DNA of 10,524 nt, taken from Kiritimatiellia bacterium (GTDB lineage Bacteria; Verrucomicrobiota; Kiritimatiellia; RFP12; UBA1067). How positions within the stretch are numbered: the stretch's first letter is position 1; each line of letters starts with the position of its first letter. The notes beneath the pieces are model-generated. The model had not been told where the DNA came from, searched no databases, and worked only from the letters and a program-made list of their open reading frames with translations. Made by a program: the position numbers and the translations under genes. Location: positions 1 through 10,524 of the forward strand of contig JAFXEA010000409.1 in the NCBI GenBank assembly GCA_017521065.1. Reading direction: 5' to 3'. Below, in pieces: positions 1-6,703 of the stretch.

Positions 1-2613
1 CTGAAGGAACACGCTAAGCTTCTTCAACGCGAACTGCTTCTTTGTGATGATGTCGCAAAGATAGAGCTGATCGGCGATGTCAGGGAGATAGTGTCGTTCG
101 AGATATCGCGTTCCAAGATGGCGAATCTGGGGATAACGCCTACGATGATACGTGATGTCGTTTCAGGACAGAACCTCGCGACTGATGCCGGACGCATACG
201 AATCGACGACAAGCACATAAGGATTTATCCCCGCGGCAAGATCGAGTCGGTGAAGGAGTACGGGGATCTGATCTTGGCCGTTGCCGACGGTGAAGGTAAG
301 ACCGGAACCATCAGGCTCAAGGACATAATGACGATCCGCCGCGACTACGAGGAGAATCCTTCATGTCTGGTGCATTACAATGGCCATCCTGCCATCGGCC
401 TGGGGATCTCAACCGTCAAGGGCGGCAATGTGATAGCAATGGGCGATGCCATCGACCGGAGGATGCGGCAGCTTTTGCCCGAGACCCCGATCGGGATTGA
501 GGTAGGGGTCATCTCCCATCAGGCGGCGAGCGTCAAGGCGGCGGTGAACGGATTTGTCGTGAACCTGATAGAATCAGTCGTGATCGTCATCGCTGTGCTG
601 CTGCTGACCATGGGGTTCAAGAGCGGAGTCCTAATCGGTGCGGTGCTGATGCTTACCGTTCTTGGGACGGTGTTCCTTATGGACGTGATGGGCATTCTCT
701 TTGAACGCATCAGCCTCGGTGCGTTCATCATCGCGCTCGGAATGTTGGTGGACAACGCCATCGTGGTAACGGAGGCCGTCCTGATTGCCGCCAAAAGGGG
801 TGATGACCTCAAAAAGGCAGCTTGCGATGTCGTCAAGCAGACGCAGTGGCCGCTTTTGGGTGCAACCGTCATTGCCATCCTTTCCTTCGCCCCGATCGGT
901 GCGTCTCAGGATACGACGGGCGAATATTGCCGTTCGCTGTTTCTTGTGCTGATGCTTTCGCTGCTGATGAGCTGGCTGCTTGCCATCACCGTTACGCCGC
1001 TTCTGGCCTCATGGTACCTCAAAAGGAAAAAGTCGGCGGCCGCTCCATCCGTTGAAAAGGCAAGGCCTGATCCATACAGCGGCGCGTTCTTCCGCGCATA
1101 TAGACGCTTTCTTGAGATGTGCATCCGGAATCGCGGCTTTACGTGGCTTGTGCTTGGTGTGATGTTTGTTGCCGCCGTGCTGGGCTTTGGCAAGGTCAAG
1201 AGCAACTTCTTCCCCGACTCCACCCGTCCTCAGTTCATGGTACATCTCTGGATGCCGGAAGGTTCGTCGATCCATGCGACCAGACAGCGCGTGGATAGGC
1301 TTTCCGCTGAACTGAAGAAGCTGGACGGAGTGAAGGGCGTGACGGATGTCACCGGATGCGGAGGTCTGCGGTTTCTGCTCACCTACGGGCCTGAGGACGT
1401 AAACAGCGCGTATGGTATAGCCTTCGTGGATGTCGAGAGCGACAGACAGATATCTGGACTGATGGAGCGGGTGAACGACATGGCACAGACGCTTGTTCCC
1501 GACGCCATGGTATATTGCCAGCGGTTCGTCCTTGGCCCAGGCGATGTGCAGAAGATACAGATGCGCATAATGGGGCCGGATCCAAGAATGCTGCGGAAAT
1601 ATGCTGAGCGAGCAATCGCCGTGATGCGGGACGATCCGCGTCTCACGGAGATACAGAGCGACTGGCGCAACCGTACCGACAGGATCGAACCGGTGATTGC
1701 GGAGGAGCGTTCCCGGAAACTTGGCATGACCCGAGCCGATATCGCCGAGGCGTATCGCTGTGCGGTCGAAGGTGTGACGGTCGGCGCGTACTGGGAGAAG
1801 GACGAGTCTTTGCCGATTGTGCTTCGCGCACCTGATGCGGAGCGCAACGATCCTGATTCGATCTACAGCGCCTGGGCATGGTCGAACGTGCTGAACGTGT
1901 CGGTTCCGCTGTCGCAGGTGATTTCCGGGTACGCCAATGTGTCCGAGGAGGCCCGATTCAAGCGGCGCAACCGACTCCCGTGCATCACGGTCAAGTGCAA
2001 CACCTCGGGAGAGACGGCGAATGAGGCCTTCAATCGGATAAGGCCGAAGCTGGAGGAGATAGGACGTCAATTGCCGACGGGGTTCGTATATGAATGGGGC
2101 GGCGAATACGAAAGCTCTCAGAACGCCAATGCGGGACTTGCCGGAAAGATTCCTCCGATACTGATCGTGATGGTGCTGATAACGGTCGCGCTTTTCAACT
2201 CCTTGCGTCAGGCGTTGGTGATATTCATGACCCTGCCGCTGGTGTTGATCGGTGTCACCGCCGGTCTGCTCGGGTTCGGACAGCCATTCGGCTTCATGGC
2301 GCTTTTGGGGCTTCTCTCGCTGGTTGGGATGCAGATAAAGAACGCGATTGTCCTCATTGACGAGATCAATGCGCAGATCGCATCGGGAACGGGAAGGTTT
2401 GAGGCGGTGGTCATGGCGGGAGTTACGCGTCTGCGTCCTGTGTCGAATGCGTCACTGACCACGATTCTCGGAATGATGCCGCTTGTTGCTGACGCATTCT
2501 ACGCAGCGATGGCGGTCACGATCATGTGTGGACTTGCATTTGCCACAATCATGACGATGGTTGTCGTCCCGGTGAACTACGCGTTGATCTACGGGATAAA
2601 GGAGATTGAATGA
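1..2613 (+). CDS. RND-family efflux transporter permease, 5'-truncated by window edge
   Basis: This is an inner-membrane proton-driven pump subunit of the AcrB/HAE type that normally works with a periplasmic adaptor and an outer-membrane channel. The reading frame is open from base 1 and ends at TGA 2611-2613, giving 870 visible codons. Family members are about 1020-1050 residues, so roughly 150 N-terminal residues are missing. An ATG at 91 lies inside the porter domain and is not the real start. Visible order: porter segment, TM2-6 block (codons about 185-335), second large periplasmic portion (about 375-705), then the last TM block. TM4 carries LVDNAIVV (Asp251, Asn252) where AcrB has two Asp; TM10 carries IKNAIVLIDE, whose Lys780 matches AcrB Lys940. 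The substrate cannot be read from the sequence. The stop overlaps the queC start, so the two genes are probably co-transcribed. Family assignment is firm; subfamily is not. Confidence 0.95.
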   Translation: MKEHAKLLQRELLLCDDVAKIELIGDVREIVSFEISRSKMANLGITPTMIRDVVSGQNLATDAGRIRIDDKHIRIYPRGKIESVKEYGDLILAVADGEGKTGTIRLKDIMTIRRDYEENPSCLVHYNGHPAIGLGISTVKGGNVIAMGDAIDRRMRQLLPETPIGIEVGVISHQAASVKAAVNGFVVNLIESVVIVIAVLLLTMGFKSGVLIGAVLMLTVLGTVFLMDVMGILFERISLGAFIIALGMLVDNAIVVTEAVLIAAKRGDDLKKAACDVVKQTQWPLLGATVIAILSFAPIGASQDTTGEYCRSLFLVLMLSLLMSWLLAITVTPLLASWYLKRKKSAAAPSVEKARPDPYSGAFFRAYRRFLEMCIRNRGFTWLVLGVMFVAAVLGFGKVKSNFFPDSTRPQFMVHLWMPEGSSIHATRQRVDRLSAELKKLDGVKGVTDVTGCGGLRFLLTYGPEDVNSAYGIAFVDVESDRQISGLMERVNDMAQTLVPDAMVYCQRFVLGPGDVQKIQMRIMGPDPRMLRKYAERAIAVMRDDPRLTEIQSDWRNRTDRIEPVIAEERSRKLGMTRADIAEAYRCAVEGVTVGAYWEKDESLPIVLRAPDAERNDPDSIYSAWAWSNVLNVSVPLSQVISGYANVSEEARFKRRNRLPCITVKCNTSGETANEAFNRIRPKLEEIGRQLPTGFVYEWGGEYESSQNANAGLAGKIPPILIVMVLITVALFNSLRQALVIFMTLPLVLIGVTAGLLGFGQPFGFMALLGLLSLVGMQIKNAIVLIDEINAQIASGTGRFEAVVMAGVTRLRPVSNASLTTILGMMPLVADAFYAAMAVTIMCGLAFATIMTMVVVPVNYALIYGIKEIE

Positions 2614-3266
2614 TGAAAGCAGTTGTCGTGTTGTCGGGCGGACAGGATTCCGCGATGTGTCTTGCCCTTGCAGTCAGGAAACATGGCGCGGACGGCGTGG
2701 CGGCGATCACGTTCGAGTATGGCCAGCGCCATTCGCTTGAGACGAAGTATGCAAAGCGTCTTGCAAAGCGGTTCGGCATCTCCCTGCATAAGGTGATAAA
2801 GATGGATTTCTACCGCCACCTCACATCGAATGCGCTCATGTCAAAGGATGCTCCAATCGAAAGGAAGAAAGGCGCAAGCTGTCCGACGACAGTCGTCGAA
2901 GGGCGCAACGCATTCTTCCTTCTCGCTGCGTCCGTCTGGGCGAAGGAGATAGGTGCAACCGAAATATATACCGGTGTGTCGGAGGCGGACTATTCGGGCT
3001 ATCCCGACTGCCGTGCGGCGTTCATCCGCTCTCAGCAGAAGACGATCCGGCTGGCGCTTGAATGGCCGGTGAAGATTGTGACGCCGTTCATGCGCATGTC
3101 CAAAGCGGACGAATGGGCGCTTGCGGAGCGTCTTGGGATTCTTGATGTAATCGAGAACGAGACGCTCACCTGCTACAACGGTATCCCCGGGGCCGGATGC
3201 AAAAAATGCCCCGCCTGCAAACTTCGCAACCGGGGCTATTCGGAGTTCAAGTCCCGCAGGAGTTGA
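2610..3266 (+). CDS. queC: 7-cyano-7-deazaguanine (preQ0) synthase QueC
   Basis: QueC converts 7-carboxy-7-deazaguanine plus ammonia to preQ0 using ATP, a cytosolic step of queuosine tRNA modification. The 218-residue length is close to the usual 220-235. The N-terminal PP-loop SGGQDS (residues 9-14) binds ATP. The family segment DYSGYPDCRAAF lies mid-protein, and four zinc-binding cysteines (Cys188, 197, 200, 203) sit in the C-terminal CYN...C..C..C block before the end LRNRGYSEF. The start ATG overlaps the RND stop as ATGA; a second ATG at 2613 (MKAVVV) is an equally possible start, and the two differ by one residue. No queD, queE or queF is visible here, so the partner enzymes must lie elsewhere or preQ0 precursor must be supplied otherwise. 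The next gene has its own predicted promoter, so this appears to be the end of the RND-queC transcript. Confidence 0.95.
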   Translation: MMKAVVVLSGGQDSAMCLALAVRKHGADGVAAITFEYGQRHSLETKYAKRLAKRFGISLHKVIKMDFYRHLTSNALMSKDAPIERKKGASCPTTVVEGRNAFFLLAASVWAKEIGATEIYTGVSEADYSGYPDCRAAFIRSQQKTIRLALEWPVKIVTPFMRMSKADEWALAERLGILDVIENETLTCYNGIPGAGCKKCPACKLRNRGYSEFKSRRS

Positions 3267-3296
3267 TCCGGATGCAGTTTGCCGTGGGTGGTCGGC

Positions 3297-3325
3297 TTGC
3301 TATTGGGTCAGGTTTGTTATATACT
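3297..3325 (+). promoter_or_regulatory. Predicted sigma70-type promoter for the zinc-ribbon gene
   Basis: TTGCTA (3297-3302) and TATACT (3320-3325) are separated by exactly 17 bases, matching four and five of six consensus positions. Transcription would start near 3331-3333, leaving only a very short leader before the AAGGAG ribosome site at 3333-3338. It lies in the 79-base gap after queC, consistent with a new transcription unit. This is prediction from sequence only. Confidence 0.55.
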
Positions 3326-3345
3326 ACGCGCCAAGGAGATTGAGT

Positions 3346-3708
3346 ATGGAATACAACGAAGAAGTTGAAGTTGATCAGAACGAGTCCGCGTCTGACGAGC
3401 AGGATGTTCAGATCCAGGATACGGATATCGTATTTGACTGTCCGCACTGCGGACATAACCTCTGCATAGACTACAGGGGCGCGGGTCTGCAGATAACGTG
3501 CTCCGAATGTGAAGAGCCGGTTCTCGTTCCGATTCCGGACGGCATGAAGATCTCTGATCTTGATCTTGACGCTGGTGAACTGCTCAAGCAGTTGTTTGCT
3601 ACACGGCGTCTTCTTCAGCGAGCCGAGGCTCGCGCGGAGGCTCTGTCGATGAAGTTGGATTCATTCGCTGCCAAGGTTGGAGAGCTTCAGGAGATGCTTC
3701 AGGCTTAG
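3346..3708 (+). CDS. Small zinc-ribbon protein with C-terminal coiled coil, function unknown
   Basis: This 120-residue protein is not one I can name. Residues 1-29 are strongly acidic. Residues 30-62 form a zinc ribbon with two CxxC knuckles (Cys32/Cys35 and Cys52/Cys55) in the pattern CPHCGHNL...AG...CSEC..PVLVP, and an extra Cys40 lies between them. Residues about 78-119 are charged and Leu/Ala-rich, compatible with a helical coiled coil. I recall similar CPHCG...AG...CPxC...VP ribbons in Planctomycetes and Verrucomicrobia proteins of unknown role. ATG 3346 is chosen because AAGGAG (3333-3338) is 7 bases upstream; an in-frame TTG at 3340 is too close to that site. The next gene begins 2 bases after the stop, so translation of the two is probably coupled. 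A role in protein or nucleic-acid binding is possible but unsupported. Confidence 0.8.
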   Translation: MEYNEEVEVDQNESASDEQDVQIQDTDIVFDCPHCGHNLCIDYRGAGLQITCSECEEPVLVPIPDGMKISDLDLDAGELLKQLFATRRLLQRAEARAEALSMKLDSFAAKVGELQEMLQA

Positions 3709-3710
3709 TC

Positions 3711-4346
3711 ATGAGCACTAAATCCGCAAAGAGACTTTTTGTAAATGCGCTTACGTTTTCGCGAGTCCCCCTGATATTCATATATCTGGTGCTTGCGATA
3801 GCCGGTAACTTCAGCGATTCTCTCGTCTATCCGTTTGCCGCGTGCGTTGCCGCCGGGATGGCCGGGTTCTCCGATCTCTTCGATGGACTTCTTGCCCGTC
3901 GGTGGGAGGTCGTGTCGGAGTTCGGCAAGATGGCGGATCCGTTGATGGACAAGGTCTACTTCATCGTGGCGTTTCCGTCGTTGGTGTGGTTGGCCGCGGC
4001 GCAGGGAGAGTCCGCCGTTCATGCCGTTACGCTTCTCGTGTTCACGGTTCTGTGGATACTGCGTGACCAGTGGGTGACGTTTCTGCGATCGGTGGCGACG
4101 ATGTACCATGCGGATGTTGGCGCGATGTGGCTTGGTAAGGTCCGTACGGCCCTGTCGTTCCCCTGTGCCGGGTTCATTTACATCTATCTCGCATTCCATC
4201 GCCACTGGACGCAGAGCGCGAGTGAGATAGGGTTGAATGTGTGTCTTGCGGTGGAAGGGTTCTTGATTCTACTGAATCTCTACTCTTTCATTGTGTACAC
4301 GAAGTCGTATTTCCCGTACGTCAAAAGGGCGTTAGGACGTGATTGA
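3711..4346 (+). CDS. pgsA: CDP-alcohol phosphatidyltransferase, PgsA-like
   Basis: This is an integral membrane enzyme that transfers a phosphatidyl group from CDP-diacylglycerol to an alcohol. By likeness to PgsA the alcohol is probably glycerol-3-phosphate, giving phosphatidylglycerophosphate in acidic phospholipid synthesis. The diagnostic family motif is complete: Asp55, Asp58, Gly59, Ala62, Arg63, Gly72, Asp76 and Asp80 in the DxxDGxxAR...GxxxDxxxD pattern, with Asp80 the usual catalytic base. The N-terminus (NALTFSRVPLIFIYLVL) is typical of PgsA, and several hydrophobic helices follow. At 211 residues it is slightly longer than most PgsA proteins (about 180-200). The nearest purine-rich ribosome site is weak and about 17 bases away, so translation probably depends on coupling to the preceding gene. 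The exact alcohol substrate is inference; phosphatidylserine or cardiolipin-type relatives share the motif. Confidence 0.85.
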   Translation: MSTKSAKRLFVNALTFSRVPLIFIYLVLAIAGNFSDSLVYPFAACVAAGMAGFSDLFDGLLARRWEVVSEFGKMADPLMDKVYFIVAFPSLVWLAAAQGESAVHAVTLLVFTVLWILRDQWVTFLRSVATMYHADVGAMWLGKVRTALSFPCAGFIYIYLAFHRHWTQSASEIGLNVCLAVEGFLILLNLYSFIVYTKSYFPYVKRALGRD

Positions 4347-4369
4347 CTCTGCAATCCGTCAGCGGGGCG

Positions 4370-4432
4370 AAAAATAATAAAATCAAAAAGTTTATTTTTT
4401 CACTTGAAGTCAAAACCGTTTTAGGGTATCCT
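4370..4432 (+). promoter_or_regulatory. AT-rich tract plus predicted sigma70 promoter for coiled-coil gene
   Basis: TTGAAG (4404-4409) and TATCCT (4427-4432) have a 17-base spacer and each match four of six consensus positions. Directly upstream, 4370-4400 is almost pure A/T with A-runs and a T-run, in the place where an UP element would bind the RNA polymerase alpha subunit. The tract also holds an AATAAA/TTTATT inverted repeat, but it has no GC-rich stem, so I do not call it a terminator. The downstream gene has a strong GGAGG at 4443-4447. Together these suggest high expression, which is an inference. Confidence 0.55.
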
Positions 4433-4453
4433 ATTCATTTGTGGAGGAAATAG

Positions 4454-5611
4454 ATGAATAAAGCATTGCACTTAGTCGTATATCTGATTCTCATCGCAGC
4501 GGTCGCTGCGTTGGTGTTCGAGAAGAGTCTGTTTGACAAGCGGGCTCTATTGGGAGACCGCAACAGAATGTTGGAGGATTACATAGTAAAGATCGCAAAC
4601 ACGATCGAGAAGGCGGATGCCCCTCGTTCGATGGTTGCACCTGAGGCGAAAAAGGATATTTCGCCTATCGAGGCGCGTCAGATTGATTCGCCCGAAATGT
4701 CCAACCTCCTTGAGGAGTATAATGCGCAGCTCGAGTCTGGCAATCTTGAGACGTTCAAGTGGGATACTTCCCAGGTTCGTCTTCAGCTCCGTCAGCTCTA
4801 CTATCTTGAGAACGGGCAGACCGTTCCTGACGTTGCTAACTACAACAAGCCGATGACGAAGGGCAAAGGTACGATGGCCGAGCTTCTCGACCAGCTCCTT
4901 GAGCGCGCCAAGGCTCAGCAGGCAAGTCTCAACACCACCCGTAGCGCACTCGCCGAACTTCGCGGAAAGTTCGAGGCTGAAGTCAGCGACTACAACAAGC
5001 TTAAGCCTGAGGTTCGTGCGGCCAAGGTCAACGAGGAAGAGCTCAAGCAGAAGGTCTCGCAGGTCAATCAGGAGAAGATGGTTCTTGAAGAGCAGCTCAC
5101 GAAGCTCAAGAGCCGCGTTGAGGAGCAGACCGGAGAGATCACAAGCCTCAAGGACGAAGTCTCCACCGCCAAGGATGAGACGGCTGTAGCCAAGGAAGAG
5201 TGCGCCGCCCTTGAGAAGAAGGTTCAGCAGCTCCAGAAGCTCATGCAGCAGATGGCGCAGCAGCAGAGCCAGTCCGCTGGCGCGCCTGTCGCCGGTGGTG
5301 CTTCTGCTGTCACCTCGCTTCCTGCTGGAAACAAAGGCAAGGTTGCCGATGTCAACAACAAGCTCATGTTCTGCGTGATTGAGTTCTCCGATGAAGCCAT
5401 GGATCAGATGATTGGTTCCGCTCGCAAGAATGCGCTTCCCGCGCTTACGCTTGGTGTTCTCCGCAAGGGCTTCAAGGGTGCTGCCGGTGAATTTGTCGGC
5501 AAGGTTCGTCTGCGTCAGTCGGTCGCCGGCAAGAACTTCGTGATTGCTGATATCCTTGGCGACTGGAGCCAGGCTCCAATGGAAAAGGGTGATGTCATTT
5601 TTGCTGAGTAA
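4454..5611 (+). CDS. Membrane-anchored coiled-coil protein with C-terminal globular domain, function unknown
   Basis: I do not recognise a named family for this 385-residue protein. Residues about 5-22 form one hydrophobic helix with little positive charge before it, consistent with a signal anchor that leaves the rest in the periplasm. Residues about 141-275 are a long Glu/Lys/Leu/Gln-rich coiled coil with heptad character, ending in a Gln-rich patch (QQMAQQQSQ). A flexible Ala/Gly/Ser segment follows, then a compact beta-rich C-terminal domain (about 297-385) with VGKVRL, FVIADIL and KGDVIFA. This ending resembles a C-terminal domain I recall in uncharacterised Verrucomicrobia-type coiled-coil proteins. 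ATG 4454 has GGAGG six bases upstream and its own promoter. The end overlaps a small lipoprotein gene by 20 bases, suggesting the two work together at the envelope. A scaffold or cell-wall-spanning role is possible but unproven. Confidence 0.85.
   Translation: MNKALHLVVYLILIAAVAALVFEKSLFDKRALLGDRNRMLEDYIVKIANTIEKADAPRSMVAPEAKKDISPIEARQIDSPEMSNLLEEYNAQLESGNLETFKWDTSQVRLQLRQLYYLENGQTVPDVANYNKPMTKGKGTMAELLDQLLERAKAQQASLNTTRSALAELRGKFEAEVSDYNKLKPEVRAAKVNEEELKQKVSQVNQEKMVLEEQLTKLKSRVEEQTGEITSLKDEVSTAKDETAVAKEECAALEKKVQQLQKLMQQMAQQQSQSAGAPVAGGASAVTSLPAGNKGKVADVNNKLMFCVIEFSDEAMDQMIGSARKNALPALTLGVLRKGFKGAAGEFVGKVRLRQSVAGKNFVIADILGDWSQAPMEKGDVIFAE
5564..5578 (+). other. Inverted repeat just upstream of lipoprotein ribosome site
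   Basis: TGGAGCC-A-GGCTCCA is a perfect 7+7 inverted repeat around one base. In RNA it would fold as a 6-base-pair stem with a three-base loop, ending 3 bases before the GGAAAAGG purine run of the lipoprotein gene. It lies inside the coding end of the coiled-coil gene, so it may simply reflect the codons. A role in lipoprotein translation is speculative. Confidence 0.35.
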
Positions 5612-5753
5612 ATGGCTTTTGCTGGCGGCGCTTGCCTTTGCCGCCGGTTGCATCGCCGACACTGCGGAGGATTCCGATCTTCCTTGGGCGAGGGATCAAG
5701 GCTGGGAAGGGCAGGTTCCGATTCCTGGAAACATGCCGGGGCAGTATGATTGA
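5592..5753 (+). CDS. Small predicted lipoprotein (53 aa), function unknown
   Basis: The product has a short n-region (MSFLLSKW), a hydrophobic stretch and a lipobox LAFAAGC, so Cys19 should be lipidated after signal peptidase II cleavage. The residue after Cys is Ile, not Asp, which by the enterobacterial Lol rule favours outer-membrane sorting. Only about 35 mature residues remain, with a conspicuous aromatic motif DLPWARDQGWEGQVPIPG. I have the impression that similar DLPW...WEG...IPG tails occur in tiny lipoproteins of PVC bacteria, but cannot verify it. ATG 5592 is chosen because the signal peptide begins there and a GGAAAAGG purine run precedes it; GTG 5589 is an alternative, and an in-frame ATG at 5544 would bury the signal peptide. 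The gene starts inside the last 20 bases of the coiled-coil gene and ends inside the next gene, so expression is tightly coupled. Confidence 0.75.
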   Translation: MSFLLSKWLLLAALAFAAGCIADTAEDSDLPWARDQGWEGQVPIPGNMPGQYD

Positions 5754-6690
5754 GAATGTGACATTCAATGCAAGCGAAGGCGGCATCCGGTTGGATGCCG
5801 CTTTGCTTATGCAGTTTCCTTCAGTGCCGAGGGCGTTCGCTCGTGAGGCCTGCGAGTCTGGTCATGTGAAGGTCAATGGACGCATTGCGCCGAAGGGGTT
5901 GAAACTCAAAGGCGGCGAATGCATCGAGGTGATCCGTCTTGATGAAGCACAGGATAATTCCCCTGCTCCGGACAGGTCTGTGCGCCCACGCTGCATATTC
6001 GAGGATGATGCGCTCCTTGCGTTCGACAAGCCTGCAGGGATGTCTGTACAGCCGCTTACGCGTAAAGAGACGGGTACGCTGATGAACGGGGTTGTCGCCC
6101 GTTGGCCTGAATGCGTTGGAGTTGGGGACAGTCCCTTGATGGCAGGCGCGTTGCATCGGATAGATTCAGGCACTTCCGGTCTTGTGCTTGTTGCCCGGAG
6201 CGCGATGGCGTTCGAAAATCTCCGTTCCCAGTTTTCCGCACAGACCGTCAAGAAGACGTATCTTGCGCTTGTTGAAGGCGCGGTCGCCTTGGGCGGGACG
6301 CTTGAGAACGATCTTGTTCATATGCCGGGTCTTGGATACTGCAAGATGGTGGATCTGCGGAAAGGACGGCTTTCCGAGTCGGAACGCCGTGCCCTTGCGG
6401 GGAAAGCCCTCCATGCGGTAACGTCCTATGTCCCTGTCGGGCGTACATGTGAAGGCAACGAGGAACGCACTCTTCTTGAAGTGACAATCTATACGGGAGT
6501 GACACATCAGATACGTGCACAGCTCGCTCTTGCGGGTATGCATATCGTCAATGACAGACTGTACGGTGCGTTTGCCGTCGAGAATATGACCGGGCATTGT
6601 CTTCACGCTTTGGCGGCATCGTTCAATCATCCGATATCGGGTGAGCCATGTGAGATCCGCACCGCTCTTCCTGAATGGTGGACTGAATAG
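5746..6690 (+). CDS. RluA-family 23S rRNA/tRNA pseudouridine synthase with S4 domain
   Basis: This enzyme isomerises uridine to pseudouridine in structured RNA in the cytosol. From ATG 5746 it is 314 residues, close to RluC/RluD (about 320). Residues about 13-62 are an S4 RNA-binding domain (RLDAALL...VKVNGRIAPKGLKLKGGE). The catalytic domain starts near LLAFDKPAGMSVQP and carries the signature HRIDSGTSGLVL with catalytic Asp140; VKKTYLALVEG and TGVTHQIRAQLALAGMHIVNDRLYG are further family blocks. An open frame continues upstream to an ATG at 5632, but that extra sequence is merely the lipoprotein gene read in another frame, so ATG 5746, eight bases before the lipoprotein stop, is preferred. 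The target RNA position (RluC, RluD or other) cannot be told from sequence. A strong hairpin lies at codons 11-20. Confidence 0.9.
   Translation: MIENVTFNASEGGIRLDAALLMQFPSVPRAFAREACESGHVKVNGRIAPKGLKLKGGECIEVIRLDEAQDNSPAPDRSVRPRCIFEDDALLAFDKPAGMSVQPLTRKETGTLMNGVVARWPECVGVGDSPLMAGALHRIDSGTSGLVLVARSAMAFENLRSQFSAQTVKKTYLALVEGAVALGGTLENDLVHMPGLGYCKMVDLRKGRLSESERRALAGKALHAVTSYVPVGRTCEGNEERTLLEVTIYTGVTHQIRAQLALAGMHIVNDRLYGAFAVENMTGHCLHALAASFNHPISGEPCEIRTALPEWWTE
5777..5804 (+). terminator. Strong hairpin with T-rich tail inside the start of the pseudouridine synthase gene
   Basis: GCGGCATCC (5780-5788), loop GGTT, and GGATGCCGC (5793-5801) form a perfect nine-base-pair stem; one G-U and two A-U pairs extend it to twelve. 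It is followed by TTTGCTT, a modest T-rich tract. Its form matches a weak intrinsic terminator or pause site located about 27 bases after the lipoprotein stop. Because it is coding sequence, the function is inferred; it could also occlude early elongation or be coincidental. Confidence 0.4.
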
Positions 6691-6703
6691 ACTTGAGTGA
6701 ACC

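Noticed and set aside
1009..2070. 353-codon open frame on the minus strand
   Set aside because: It is entirely antisense to the RND transporter, rich in Arg and His without any domain, as expected of a shadow frame.
4370..4400. A-run/T-run inverted repeat as an intrinsic terminator after the PgsA-like gene
   Set aside because: The pairing is all A-T and imperfect, with no GC-rich stem; the tract is better explained as part of the downstream promoter region.
4547..5662. 371-codon Leu-rich open frame on the minus strand
   Set aside because: It mirrors the Glu/Lys/Gln codons of the coiled-coil gene, which read as Leu/Phe-rich on the other strand. No start signal or family motif supports it.
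5632..5745. Upstream extension of the pseudouridine synthase to ATG 5632
   Set aside because: The extra 38 residues are the lipoprotein gene in another frame and lack S4-family similarity; ATG 5746 fits the domain boundary.
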